DNA from: G020348385 sp964538085
GTDB taxonomy: Bacteria; Acidobacteriota; Aminicenantia; Aminicenantales; Aminicenantaceae
Length of the DNA stretch: 64,000 nt
Reading direction: 5' to 3'
Assembly: GCA_964538085.1 (NCBI GenBank)
Contig: CAZIDF010000013.1
Location: 1 to 64,000 of the forward strand
Shown: one piece after another, positions 18,183-27,477 of the stretch
Layout: every line of letters starts with the position of its first letter
Position numbering within the stretch: the first letter of the stretch is position 1
Notes under the pieces: generated by a model
What the model saw: the letters and a program-made list of their open reading frames with translations, nothing else
Told to the model about the DNA's origin: nothing
Databases searched by the model: none
Made by a program: the position numbers and the translations under genes

Positions 18183-18467
18183 TTATTTTTCCTCTTCTTT
18201 GCCAGCAATGATACCAAGCCCAAATAATATCCTTTCCTTATCACTTAAATCCCCGATGATTTTTCTGGTTGGAAGAGGAGATGCTTTTTCCACCGTCGGT
18301 GTGGCTAAAATCATGCTTTCCTCAGCCAATTGAGGGTTCTCAATAATATCTATAACTTCAAGAGAATATAGTTCTTTTAACTCCTCATCCAGAAGCTTCC
18401 TAAAATCCTCGACGAGCCTTGTTGATTTCAGTGTGTGGCCTGAGATATAAATTCTAATTTCATACAT
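18183..18467 (-). CDS. kaiB: KaiB-like protein
   Basis: 94 aa. Thioredoxin-like KaiB fold: starts YEIRIYISGHTLKSTR, then LYSLEVIDIIENPQLAEE, ILATPTVEKASPLPTRKIIGDLSDKERIL, the strongly conserved KaiB core. In cyanobacteria KaiB binds KaiC and sequesters the SasA/CikA kinases by switching fold. No kaiA or kaiC is in this window. Non-cyanobacterial KaiB proteins are often linked to sensor kinases and stress. Here it sits between a single receiver and a receiver-kinase, so a direct kinase-binding role is a reasonable inference. Identity is confident; function is not. Confidence 0.9.
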   Translation of the reverse strand: MYEIRIYISGHTLKSTRLVEDFRKLLDEELKELYSLEVIDIIENPQLAEESMILATPTVEKASPLPTRKIIGDLSDKERILFGLGIIAGKEEEK

Positions 18468-18477
18468 AGTGTGCTCT

Positions 18478-18861
18478 TCAATAGGCTGTAGGTCTTTCTA
18501 AAATGCCCTTTACCATCAAAACAAGTTGTTCGCTGTCGACTGGTTTCCGAAGAACCTCAAAATCAAGTCCCCATTCTCCTGCAGATTTGAGCTGTTCAAA
18601 AAACTCTTTATCAAAAGCTGTTATGATATAAATAGGTACATTTTTGTCTATTTTCCGCAACTTCAGCAATACCTCGACACCATTCATGCCAGGCATCTTG
18701 AGATCAAGAAAGATCAGGTCAAATTTAGATTTCTGAAAAATCTTAAGACCGATCTCTCCCGATTCTGCCGTATAAATTTGATACTCTGTATCTTCAAATG
18801 TTAAGACAAATGACTTTCTTATCGCTTCATCATCGTCGATGACTAAAATACGTTTCCTCAT
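18478..18861 (-). CDS. Single-domain response regulator
   Basis: 127 aa receiver: VIDDDEA, phosphoacceptor in LIFLDLKMPGMNG, IYIITAF switch and LRKPVDSEQL. No output domain. It lies 10 bp upstream of the KaiB-like gene on the same strand, so probably one transcript. A loose copy of its C-terminal KPVDSEQ segment is found after the kinase at 19463. Confidence 0.9.
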   Translation of the reverse strand: MRKRILVIDDDEAIRKSFVLTFEDTEYQIYTAESGEIGLKIFQKSKFDLIFLDLKMPGMNGVEVLLKLRKIDKNVPIYIITAFDKEFFEQLKSAGEWGLDFEVLRKPVDSEQLVLMVKGILERPTAY

Positions 18862-18941
18862 TTTATTTCTCCATTTTTTCTATCGATAGTTCACCAAATC
18901 CAGCCCAGTCAACTTTTTTTCCTTATCAATCAATACAGACA

Positions 18942-19403
18942 TCATTTTTCATGCGGCGGGAGCTTCACGATCGTAAACCAAAAGCTTTTGACAGCATTGA
19001 TGACATGGATGAATTGGTCCAGATCGACAGGCTTGTTGATATAACAGTTGGCGTGTAAGCCATAACTCCTGAAGATGTCGCCCTCGTCTTTGGATGATGT
19101 TAGGATAACAACAGGTATACGTTTTAAATCATCATCACTTTTAATCTCAGCTAACACTTCATGACCATTTTTCTTTGGAAGATGAAGATCAAGAAAAATA
19201 AGGTCTGGACGAGGTTTATCGGCATATTTGCCTTTTTTTCGAAGAAAAAAAATGGCCTCTTCTCCATCCTCGACAATATGGAGGATATTGCAAACCTTTC
19301 CCTCTTTCAAAGACTCAACAGCCAAACGCACATCAGCAGGATTATCTTCTACCAATAAAATCTCAACCGGCCGCGTTGAGGCAATATTTTTCATTACTCT
19401 CAT
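18942..19403 (-). CDS. Rcp1-type single-domain response regulator
   Basis: 153 aa. Receiver of the phytochrome-partner (Rcp1) group: EILLVEDNPADVRLAVESL, a long loop FFLRKKGKYADKPRPDLIFLDLHLPKKNG, VVILTSS and INKPVDLDQF. These receivers dimerise and take phosphate from PAS/GAF kinases without binding DNA. No phytochrome is encoded nearby; the kinase at 19463-20770 or 20793-22601 is a possible donor. Confidence 0.88.
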   Translation of the reverse strand: MRVMKNIASTRPVEILLVEDNPADVRLAVESLKEGKVCNILHIVEDGEEAIFFLRKKGKYADKPRPDLIFLDLHLPKKNGHEVLAEIKSDDDLKRIPVVILTSSKDEGDIFRSYGLHANCYINKPVDLDQFIHVINAVKSFWFTIVKLPPHEK

Positions 19404-19462
19404 CTTCCATCAGCAGGGAAAGTCTTCGTCGTCATTTTGTGACCAGATTAATTTGTTCACTA

Positions 19463-20770
19463 TCAACGGGTTTTCAAAGAAGTTACACATTCTCTTCCCT
19501 CCCTTTTTTTTCTCCTTTCTATTGGCAGTAATACTCTGAGCTTTGTTCCTGAACCAGACTCACTCTCACCTGTGATCTCCCCTCCATGTGCCATGATTAT
19601 ACTTTGGCTGAAAGAGAGCCCCAATCCGGTCCCCTTTCCTATGGGTTTTGTTGTGAAAAAAGGATCAAAGATTTTCTGAAGGTTCTCGTGGGCTATACCA
19701 CATCCTTTATCGGCAATCGATATCTGGACACATTCATCTTCTCGATGGACATCTATAGTAATTTCTTTTTCCTTGCTTTCCTCCAGAGCGTCTAAAGCAT
19801 TGGTGATGAGATTCAAGATGACCTCTTGAATTGAGCTTGTTTTCATCCAGATTGCAGGAGTATTTTCATCAAAATGACGACGCAACGAAACACCCATTTT
19901 CTCAATGCGGTACGACAATAGTTTGAGTACTCTTTCAAGGGGCACGTTCAAGCTTTGCTTCTGATATTCTTCTGATTCTCTTTCTCCCATATGGGAGAAA
20001 GTCAAGAGATTATTGACGATATTAATACAGTGCCTCGTTTCACGCTCGATATCTTGAAGAACAGGCTGTATGCGGTCATTCTCTGAGTTATTCTTGATAC
20101 AATACTGAGCATAATTAAGGATTCCCATCATCGGATTATTCAATTCATGAGCAATGCCGGCAACAAGAGTGCCTATGGCACTCAACTTCTCTGACTGTAC
20201 CAGGAAGAGGGACTGTTTTTCTAGCTGAGAATAGGCTTTTCTAAGGTCCTCACTTACCTTCTCGCGTTCGGTAATTTCTTTTCTCATTTTCACATTAGTC
20301 TCTTTTAGCTTTGTCGTTCGCTCTTCTACCAGCTTTTCAAGATGATCGCGGTATTTCTTCAATTCTTCTTCTGAACGTTTACGCTCTATGGCATAAAGAA
20401 TAGAGCGTTTCAACAAGTCGCTATTCACACGGCCTTTGACTAGATAATCCTGAGCACCTTTTTTAACTGCCTGGATGGCTAGCGCTTCTTCCTCGAGTCC
20501 AGACATCAGTACAACAGGTGTTTTTGGTTCTTGAGCATGTATCCTTAATAACGCATCCAACCCAACGGAATCTGGCAACATAAGATCCAATAAGACAATG
20601 TCTGTCCTCTTCTCGTCCAGGTACTCAAGCCCTTCTGAGAGTCGGCTAACACACTCCAATTCCACATCGAATTGATCGCTCTTTGCTTCCTCTAACATCT
20701 TCTGTGTATGTTTGGTGGCAAAGTGGCTGTCCTCGATGAGCAGAACCTTGATAGCTTTATATCTTTTCAT
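19463..20770 (-). CDS. Receiver-coiled-coil histidine kinase
   Basis: 435 aa. Receiver 1-130 (Asp62 in IVLLDLMLPDS), long coiled coil, HisKA with AGIAHELNNPMMG, HATPase_c (LITNALDALEE, DKGCGI, GLGLSFSQSII). No PAS, so sensing is probably through the receiver. After the last kinase motif the protein ends in a short odd tail (ECVTSLKTR). In a different frame the next bases encode KPVDSEQINLVTK (19432-19470), a receiver C-terminus, so the gene probably once continued into or abutted a receiver since deleted. Confidence 0.88.
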   Translation of the reverse strand: MKRYKAIKVLLIEDSHFATKHTQKMLEEAKSDQFDVELECVSRLSEGLEYLDEKRTDIVLLDLMLPDSVGLDALLRIHAQEPKTPVVLMSGLEEEALAIQAVKKGAQDYLVKGRVNSDLLKRSILYAIERKRSEEELKKYRDHLEKLVEERTTKLKETNVKMRKEITEREKVSEDLRKAYSQLEKQSLFLVQSEKLSAIGTLVAGIAHELNNPMMGILNYAQYCIKNNSENDRIQPVLQDIERETRHCINIVNNLLTFSHMGERESEEYQKQSLNVPLERVLKLLSYRIEKMGVSLRRHFDENTPAIWMKTSSIQEVILNLITNALDALEESKEKEITIDVHREDECVQISIADKGCGIAHENLQKIFDPFFTTKPIGKGTGLGLSFSQSIIMAHGGEITGESESGSGTKLRVLLPIERRKKREGRECVTSLKTR

Positions 20771-20792
20771 TTTCTATCATTTGCAATCTGTC

Positions 20793-22601
20793 TCAAGCAG
20801 GGATCGTAAAATAAAATATCGATCCCTTTCCTAGATCCGAATCAAACCAAATTTGTCCTCCATGGCGTTCCACTATCCTTTTACAGATCGACAGCCCCAT
20901 TCCCGTTCCAGGATACTCTTCTTCTCCGTGCAAACGCTGAAAAATTTCAAAAATACGATCTTTGTACTTCGAATCGAGGCCGATCCCGTTATCACTTACG
21001 GAAAACATCCATTTATTCGCTCGCTTGGTTGCTGATACTTGAATTCTCGGGACTTCGGGCCCATGAAACTTGAGTGCATTGTCGATCAAGTTTTGGAACA
21101 ATCTTACAAGCTGCATTTCATCAGCATTTATTGTAGGAAGGGCATCACTTTCAATAATGGCATGGGTCTCATCTATGTGTATTTTGAGGTTTGAAATGGC
21201 CTGCCTAACAACAGAGGAGCAATCAGTTGGTTGAAAAGATTTACCTCGTGTTTGTACACGGGAATATAACAACAAGCCATCTATCATCTTCTGCATCCTG
21301 GTTGCGCCACCCACTGCATAGTTGATGAAATCGTTGGCATCGTCATCGAGATTATCTTTGTAGCGCTTTTGCAAAAGCTGAACATAACTCGTTACCATAC
21401 GCAAAGGCTCTTGTAAATCGTGGGAGGCGGCATAGGCAAACTGCTCTAGTTCTGTATTGGAGAGCTCTAATTCTTCCAGGCTCTCCTTAACCTTTTCCTC
21501 AGCTCGCTTCCGTTCAGCGAGTTCTCGTTTAAGCTGCATATTCAGATTTTCAAATTTAGCTGTATGCTCCTTCACCAACTCTTCAAGATGGTCCCGATGC
21601 TTTTTTAATTCATCCTCCATATCTTTACACTCGGTAATGTCTTGGACCGCCCCTATCATCCTGATGGGCTTACCTACATCACTGAAAAAGACCTTGGCTT
21701 TTTCATGAACAATTCGGACTGATCCATCTGGCAAAACTATGCGATGATCTATTGAATAAGGCATATTCTTGAAGAGTGCATCGTTAACAGAATCCTTAAT
21801 CCTATCCCTGTCTTCCGGATGAACAGATTCTAAAAAAGCCTCGAAAGTCCCTCCAAATTCTTTGGGATTTAGGCCGAAAATCCTGCAAATTTCATCAGAC
21901 CACAGCAATTCGCCCGTCTCAATATTCCAATCCCAATTTCCGACGTTGGCAATGGACTCAACTTCTTTTAAAAGTCTCTCCCGTTCTCTAAGATCCTCAG
22001 CCGTCCTTTTGTATTCTGTGATATCCCAGAAAATGCCAAGTATACCGATAATATTTCCTCTTTCATCCTTCACCGGGGCCTTGACGGTATGAATCCACAC
22101 ATACGCATCGTCCTGCGTATATTTTTCTTCTTTGTCTTCAATTCTCCCGAACTCCAAAATCCTTTGATCAAGTGCTCGATATTTGTCAGCTAACTCCTTC
22201 GGAAAAAAATCGTAATCCGTCTTTCCTGTGATCTCAGTGGGTTTGATTTTTAAATCCCGCGCATATTTCCTGTTGCATGAGATATAAACCGAATTCCTAT
22301 CTTTAAGAAATACTTTTTGGGGAAGATTCTCAACCAGGGTTCTGTACTTACGCTCGGTTTGCAGCAGTTCTTCAACCCCCCGTCTATTCTGCACCAAGGT
22401 TCTTGATACGACGATGCCAAAAATTAAAAAACACACAAAAACAAAAGATCGTATGTACATATCACGGATAGGAACATCTGTTATGAGCAACCTGAAAAAC
22501 CCCTTTTTGTAGAAGAAATATGAGTCCAGAAAACTCCAAATTACCAAACTAAAGTACCCCAAAAAGACCGAGGCAGCAATAACTTTGGTTTCCGTCTTCA
22601 A
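20793..22601 (-). CDS. Membrane PAS-PAS histidine kinase
   Basis: 602 aa from a TTG at 22601, chosen because AGGGAG precedes it and it overlaps the previous stop as TTGA; a longer frame to 22691 would overlap the neighbour by 94 bp. Two membrane helices (about 8-28 and 48-68) with a short loop, then PAS at about 90-205, PAS fold-3 at about 225-335, coiled coil, a HisKA with FAYAASHDLQEPLRMV (phytochrome-like group) and HATPase_c (NLIDNALKFHG, DNGIGLD, GTGMGLSICKRIV). Membrane-bound sensor without a large periplasmic domain. Confidence 0.9.
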   Translation of the reverse strand: MKTETKVIAASVFLGYFSLVIWSFLDSYFFYKKGFFRLLITDVPIRDMYIRSFVFVCFLIFGIVVSRTLVQNRRGVEELLQTERKYRTLVENLPQKVFLKDRNSVYISCNRKYARDLKIKPTEITGKTDYDFFPKELADKYRALDQRILEFGRIEDKEEKYTQDDAYVWIHTVKAPVKDERGNIIGILGIFWDITEYKRTAEDLRERERLLKEVESIANVGNWDWNIETGELLWSDEICRIFGLNPKEFGGTFEAFLESVHPEDRDRIKDSVNDALFKNMPYSIDHRIVLPDGSVRIVHEKAKVFFSDVGKPIRMIGAVQDITECKDMEDELKKHRDHLEELVKEHTAKFENLNMQLKRELAERKRAEEKVKESLEELELSNTELEQFAYAASHDLQEPLRMVTSYVQLLQKRYKDNLDDDANDFINYAVGGATRMQKMIDGLLLYSRVQTRGKSFQPTDCSSVVRQAISNLKIHIDETHAIIESDALPTINADEMQLVRLFQNLIDNALKFHGPEVPRIQVSATKRANKWMFSVSDNGIGLDSKYKDRIFEIFQRLHGEEEYPGTGMGLSICKRIVERHGGQIWFDSDLGKGSIFYFTIPA

Positions 22602-23172
22602 AGAGTATCCGCTCCCTTCTGCTTCTTCCCCTTCCAGATTTCCTCCACCAATCCAAGCACTTCTTGCATATCCAGAGGCTTGTAAAGGCACGTGTAGGAA
22701 CTGTCGTTCAAAGCCTTCTCCACAATATCTTTCACCTCCTGGCGGAAGGCAGTCATCATGATGACCACAGCCTCTTCACCAGTGTGTACGATACCCACCC
22801 TATAACCCTTCTTCATAAAGATGTTCTTCATTGTGATACAGATCCCAGGATCGTCATCAGCCACAAGGATGAGTGTTCCGTTCTGGACGACTTCATTGAT
22901 GTCAACCTTATGCCAGCTGGAAGGCTTGGGCCGGGCGAAATCGAAAAAGCTGCTGATCAGCCTCTCTGAGGCTGCTAATTCCCCCAGCATTGCCAGCTTT
23001 TTCTGACGAGTCAGTTGCTCCTGAGCATCCCGAGCGCCTCCTCTGCCCACTTGCGCTCTATGGCATAAAGAATGGAATGTTTCAACAAATTGCTGTCCAC
23101 CCGGCCTTTGACGAAGTAATCCTGCGCACCCTTCTAAACCGACTCGATGGCAATCGTTTCATCAAACATAAC
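22598..23172 (-). pseudogene. Collapsed receiver-kinase-receiver gene
   Basis: From 5' to 3' on the minus strand there are three pieces. First is the C-terminal half of a receiver (DETIAIESV, an in-frame TAG, KGAQDYFVKGRVDSNLLKH, AIERKWAEEAL). After a shift comes a scrap of HisKA (AQEQLTRQKKLAMLGELA) joined to SERLISSFFDFARPKPSSWHKVDINEV from past the phospho-His. The third is a receiver (LILVADDDPGICITMKN) joined across its phosphoacceptor to VVIMMTAFRQEV and TCLYKPLDMQEVLGL. At least three internal deletions are needed to derive it from a normal hybrid kinase. The 3' open frame is 150 aa but lacks every catalytic residue. Confidence 0.75.
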
Positions 23173-23206
23173 ATTAATAGGTTTATCGTGCGTTTATCAA
23201 CTCAGC

Positions 23207-23587
23207 TCAGGGCTGGAGAATACTATTCAGCCGCTCCATCGATTTTTCATAACCTACGACTTTCTCTTTATTCAAAAGTTTGTGGCAGACCTCAACGCTT
23301 TCGGAAAGTGAAAAAATAACATCATCAGTCAATACAAATCTCCGATCGCTTGCCGCTTTAAAGATTTTCTCCAAGGTTTTAGTTACTATTTCCAGATCCT
23401 CAAAACCAACAATCCCTGAAGAACTTTTAATGTTATGTGCATACCGGAAGAGACGGAGGAGGATAGAAGGAGTTTGTCCTTCACTCAAAGACATAAGATC
23501 CTTTCTCATCTTATCGATCAGTTCTTGCGTCTCTTCATGGAAGATCTCGATCAATTCATGGTTTTCGAATTTATCAGACTTTGCCAT
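23207..23587 (-). CDS. HPt phosphotransfer protein
   Basis: 126 aa, all helical. Phosphotransfer motif FRYAHNIKSSSGIVGF with His51. The same HPt type forms the N-terminus of the CheA at 24221-25879 (FRYSHTLKSMAQSM). It overlaps cheC by 14 bp, so it belongs to the chemotaxis operon. As a free HPt it could move phosphate between CheA or hybrid kinases and the many receivers here (inference). Confidence 0.88.
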   Translation of the reverse strand: MAKSDKFENHELIEIFHEETQELIDKMRKDLMSLSEGQTPSILLRLFRYAHNIKSSSGIVGFEDLEIVTKTLEKIFKAASDRRFVLTDDVIFSLSESVEVCHKLLNKEKVVGYEKSMERLNSILQP

Positions 23588-24224
23588 TTTTTAACCTTCT
23601 CTCGCTATACTTTTGCCAACGCCCCAGTGCCCTGATTATAGATGCCACAGCATGTTGAGTCAGGACAAAGACAAGATGGCCCTGACATACATTTTCCAAC
23701 ACATAAAATTCACTTTCCATGATTACCGCGTGTTCTGTCTCTATAGCTAGGCGAGCTAAGATTTCATCAAAAAAAGCTCCCACCATATTAAATGAAAATC
23801 CTGTGACAGAATATGTAATTTTCATTCTCAGCCCATCGGATAAGACTCGGATAAAGGCGCCGATTAGGATATTTCCCATTTCCTTTAAAGCTGACGATCC
23901 CATTTCATCCAGGCTCTCAATGTTGGCCGCTTTCTTCCCCGTAAGAGCATTGACCAACTTTATAGATTCAGATGAGTTAAGTACCAAGAAAATACTTCCC
24001 GTGACCTGGCCGGATATCGTGAAAAGGACTGAAGTCAAAATCTTCTCCCTCCCCCCAAAGAACTCAGGAATCTTTTCTACAAGCTCTACCGTAACATTGG
24101 GTAGTGTAATATTCACCTTCCTGCCCAACATGGCAGATAGACTTGTGGCCGCGTTGCCAATAGCTATTGAACCGATTTCTCTAAACGCATCTAATCGGAC
24201 TTGATCAAATTCTAAGCCGGTCAT
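23574..24224 (-). CDS. cheC: CheC-family CheY-P phosphatase
   Basis: 216 aa with the two pseudo-symmetric CheC halves. The first active-site helix reads REIGSIAIGNAATSLS and the second KEMGNILIGAFIRVLS. The family motif is E-x2-N in each. Here the second is intact, while in the first the Asn is Ser, so perhaps only one centre works. CheC removes phosphate from CheY-P and is stimulated by CheD, which is encoded in the same operon. It overlaps cheA by 4 bp and the HPt gene by 14 bp. Confidence 0.88.
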   Translation of the reverse strand: MTGLEFDQVRLDAFREIGSIAIGNAATSLSAMLGRKVNITLPNVTVELVEKIPEFFGGREKILTSVLFTISGQVTGSIFLVLNSSESIKLVNALTGKKAANIESLDEMGSSALKEMGNILIGAFIRVLSDGLRMKITYSVTGFSFNMVGAFFDEILARLAIETEHAVIMESEFYVLENVCQGHLVFVLTQHAVASIIRALGRWQKYSERRLKNGKV

Positions 24225-25879
24225 AGTATCACCGCTCTCTCACATATTGATCCGATATCCACAATAAGCGCTGCCTTTCCTGTACCAAGGATGGTAGCAC
24301 CAGAAACACCTTTGATATTCTTTAAGATCCCGGTCAAAGGCTTTATCACAACCTCCTGTTGTCCTAAAAATCTATCCACTGCCAAGCCTGCCTTCTTTGG
24401 ACCTGCTTCAACTACTACAATTGGGGTTGTGGGAACTTTGGCTGATCTGTTCGAATCCAGAGGTTGAAATCTCGAAGATGAAAAGCCAAGTTTCTCTCTA
24501 ATTCTAATTAAAGGAAGTACTTTATCTCTATATGAAATCATCTCGTGCTGCTCCATAGTTTTGACCTCCCTTGCCGATACGTTAATCATATCAGTTATAT
24601 AGGATAATGGGATACAATATGTCTCATCTGCAATGCCCACTAACATGACCTGGACAATGGCCATGGTCAGAGGCAGCTTAATAGATAAAGTGGTCCCCTT
24701 ATTTGGCTCGGTATCTATATCCAGTGTTCCTCCGAATGATTCCACCTTGACCCTCGAGACATTCAACCCCACTCCTCTGCCTGCCGCCTCAGTAACTTTT
24801 TTAATCCTGCTATACCCTAGGTACGTGATAAGTTTTATTACTTCTTTTGGAGTGAGGACTGAGAACTCTTCCTTTGTGATAAGGCCTGTCCTCAATGCAA
24901 CCTCTTTTATTTCATCGAGTCCTATGCCCCGCCCATCATCGGAGAGCTCTAAAATCACAAAATTTCTCTCTCTCCTGGCAGCAAGCTTTATCCTTCCTCT
25001 CCTCGGTTTTTTTAGTTTCTCTCTTTCCTCAGGCTCCTCAACACCATGAGTGATTGCATTTTTTATAAGGTGAAGCAGAGGTTCATTTATCTCATCCTGT
25101 ATACTCCGGTCCAGACCGATATCACTTCCCTCAATCAGGAAATCCACTTCTTTCTTCTGATCTACAGCCATATCCCTCACTATCCTGGGATAAGGAGTAA
25201 AAATATACTCTAAAGGCACAAGCCTGACCTGCACTATCTGGTCCTGGAGCGCTGAAATCAGTATGGACATATGGGCAACAGTTTCCTCCAAAGCATTATT
25301 CTCTATTGTTTGAGCTATCTGGGCGAGCCTGGTTCTATTTATAACTAGTTCTCCTGCTAGTTCCATAAGACTATCGAGTTGAACTAAGGGAATCCGCACA
25401 GACTGGACTTCGCTATGAGAGCGATTGAGGGGGTCAATATCATCCGGCATTGATTTTAACCTTTTCTCCTCCCCAGCCTTCCTCTTCTCTTTGAGCGAAG
25501 CAGAGGCGATCTCTTCAAATTTCTTTACCAAAGGAGCAATCTTTACCTTCTTTGCTTTCTCGTTTTTTGCCTCGTCTATCAAGTCGCTCAAGGTGTCCAC
25601 AGATTTGAATAACAAATTCACTGTATTCTTTCCTGCCTTCAGTCTTCCATCCCTCAACAAAGCCAGGGCAGCCTCCATGGAATGGGTAAGCTTAGTAATG
25701 CTCTCATATCCCATACTCTGGGCCATGCTCTTTAAGGTGTGGCTGTAGCGAAATAATTCATGGAGCAAAGCTATATTTGTCGGATCTTTCTCAAAGTCGA
25801 CCAAAACATTATTTAATGAGACCAGGATCTCCTGCGCTTCACTCATGAACAGCTGCTTGTATTCTGATATTTTTTTCAC
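24221..25879 (-). CDS. cheA: Chemotaxis histidine kinase CheA
   Basis: 552 aa. P1 HPt at 1-110 (His47 in FRYSHTLKS), a short charged linker in place of the P2 CheY-docking domain, P3 dimerisation at about 165-230, P4 ATPase at about 230-410 (LLHLIKNAITHGVEEP N-box, DDGRGIGLDEI, AAGRGVGLNVS, KGTTLSIKLPL), and P5 CheW-like to the end. It is shorter than usual because P2 is missing. It should phosphorylate CheY (27474) and CheB (25891) in an MCP/CheW array. Confidence 0.95.
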   Translation of the reverse strand: MKKISEYKQLFMSEAQEILVSLNNVLVDFEKDPTNIALLHELFRYSHTLKSMAQSMGYESITKLTHSMEAALALLRDGRLKAGKNTVNLLFKSVDTLSDLIDEAKNEKAKKVKIAPLVKKFEEIASASLKEKRKAGEEKRLKSMPDDIDPLNRSHSEVQSVRIPLVQLDSLMELAGELVINRTRLAQIAQTIENNALEETVAHMSILISALQDQIVQVRLVPLEYIFTPYPRIVRDMAVDQKKEVDFLIEGSDIGLDRSIQDEINEPLLHLIKNAITHGVEEPEEREKLKKPRRGRIKLAARRERNFVILELSDDGRGIGLDEIKEVALRTGLITKEEFSVLTPKEVIKLITYLGYSRIKKVTEAAGRGVGLNVSRVKVESFGGTLDIDTEPNKGTTLSIKLPLTMAIVQVMLVGIADETYCIPLSYITDMINVSAREVKTMEQHEMISYRDKVLPLIRIREKLGFSSSRFQPLDSNRSAKVPTTPIVVVEAGPKKAGLAVDRFLGQQEVVIKPLTGILKNIKGVSGATILGTGKAALIVDIGSICERAVIL

Positions 25880-25890
25880 TAATCTCTACT

Positions 25891-26943
25891 TTATCTGATA
25901 ACTGATTTTATTATCTCATCCGGTATTTTATGTAATGGAATAACTTTATCTACCACCTCTGCCTGGATGCCTGAGAGGGGCATACCATTGACGATACAGG
26001 TGGATTCATGTTCTGCGATTGTGTACCCGCCATATTTCTTGATAGCCCGCAAGCCTTCTGTCCCATCATTCCCCATGCCTGTAAGCACCACTCCAGTAGT
26101 ACGCCTGCCATAGATGGGTGCTAAAGAAATCATAAGTTCATTAGCCGAGCGCAGAAGATTGTCTTGTTTTTTTGGAAAAGGAGTAAACCTAATCGATTCT
26201 CCTATTTTTCCTTTCGTCTCAATCTTGCAGTGAACTCCTGCTGGTATAAAGAGGACCTTTCCTTGCTTAATAGATTCTAATTGCTCTGCCTCTTTTACTT
26301 CCAAAGCTGATTCACGATTCAACCGGGCAGCTAGGGGGGAAATGAATTCTTCAGGCATATGTTGAACCACCAGCACCGCTGCTGGCAGATCAGCCGGCAG
26401 CTTTGGAATTATCTGGCTTAAGGCCCTGGGGCCGCCAGATGATGAGGCAATGGCCACCATTCTATTTGCGGTCTTGGGTACCGGCTTTTCTGCTATATCT
26501 TTAGCTTTTTTCATAGCGATTGGCTTTAGTTTTTTTACATCCACTTGCGAGGCAAGCTTTATTTTTGATAAAAGCTCCTGTTTCATCGCTTCCATTCCTG
26601 TGGTGAGCATTTTGCAGTTTTTTCTCATAAAATCCACCGCACCATATTCTAAGGCTTTTATGCTCTCCTCGCCCAAAAAATCACTGTTGCCAGTAACTAC
26701 TACCACAGGAGTGGGAAATTCCTCCATGATGTAGGCAACACAGGTAACGCCGTCTATCTCTGGAATATCGATATCCATAGTAATCACGTCAGGCCTAAAT
26801 TTTTTTATGGCCTTTAAAGCCTCTACACCATCTCCGGCTGTCTTTATGACTCTGTACTCGGGAACAGACTGGATCATCTCTTTGAGAATCTCTCGCATAA
26901 ATGAGGAATCATCCACTATTAAAACCCGTATCTTCTTCGGCAT
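25891..26943 (-). CDS. cheB: Chemotaxis methylesterase/deamidase CheB
   Basis: 350 aa. Receiver 1-125 (Asp57), linker, and methylesterase domain from about 160 with the catalytic Ser in IASSSGGPRALS (about 167), His195 in VVQHMPEEF and Asp in GMGNDGTEG. It removes methyl groups from MCP glutamates. Its opposing enzyme CheR is encoded here only as a broken gene, so adaptation would need a cheR elsewhere. 11 bp upstream of cheA. Confidence 0.95.
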   Translation of the reverse strand: MPKKIRVLIVDDSSFMREILKEMIQSVPEYRVIKTAGDGVEALKAIKKFRPDVITMDIDIPEIDGVTCVAYIMEEFPTPVVVVTGNSDFLGEESIKALEYGAVDFMRKNCKMLTTGMEAMKQELLSKIKLASQVDVKKLKPIAMKKAKDIAEKPVPKTANRMVAIASSSGGPRALSQIIPKLPADLPAAVLVVQHMPEEFISPLAARLNRESALEVKEAEQLESIKQGKVLFIPAGVHCKIETKGKIGESIRFTPFPKKQDNLLRSANELMISLAPIYGRRTTGVVLTGMGNDGTEGLRAIKKYGGYTIAEHESTCIVNGMPLSGIQAEVVDKVIPLHKIPDEIIKSVIR

Positions 26944-26958
26944 ACGAAAACTCCTTAT

Positions 26959-27477
26959 TTAATACTTTTTCCCTTTCGAACGGGTAGTTTTGACTGCTAC
27001 TGAACCGTCCCCAGTATCAAATAACACAGTGCGGCCTATATGATCGCCTACCTCTTCAGCAATGATCTCAATATTATGCCTTTTTAATTCTTCTCTTACT
27101 GCCTGGATATTTTTCTTGCCTATATCCATAGGCTTTCCGAATGAGATTATTTCCGGGAACATATTTGCCCCACCAAATACTTTGGCCTTTATACCCTGGA
27201 TCCGGGAGCCTCGTTTCTTCATCTTTTCAATCAACGCCTTGATAGCAACATCTACAAATCTGGAAGGAGGGGAAATATCATGGGCCTCCTCTATATAAGG
27301 AAGCATGAGATGAGCTAAACCTGCTACTCCTGCATATCTATCATATAAAGTCACAGCTACACATGAACCTAAACCAATTGCCCTGAGATAGCAAGGAGAC
27401 TCCACGACTTTTAGTTCGCCTATTCCAACAGTTATTTCCATGGTCTCCACCATCCAGCGTCTAATGTTTGTTGTCAA
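26959..27477 (-). CDS. cheD: Chemoreceptor glutamine deamidase CheD
   Basis: 172 aa from a TTG at 27477 that overlaps the cheY stop as TTGA. Internal ATGs at residues 9 and 13 (MEITVGIGEL) are plausible starts because family similarity begins there. Catalytic Cys39 in GLGSCVAV and His56 in GLAHLMLP are present, followed by KVFGGANMF. CheD deamidates receptor glutamines and activates CheC. Placed between cheY and cheB. Confidence 0.93.
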   Translation of the reverse strand: MTTNIRRWMVETMEITVGIGELKVVESPCYLRAIGLGSCVAVTLYDRYAGVAGLAHLMLPYIEEAHDISPPSRFVDVAIKALIEKMKKRGSRIQGIKAKVFGGANMFPEIISFGKPMDIGKKNIQAVREELKRHNIEIIAEEVGDHIGRTVLFDTGDGSVAVKTTRSKGKKY

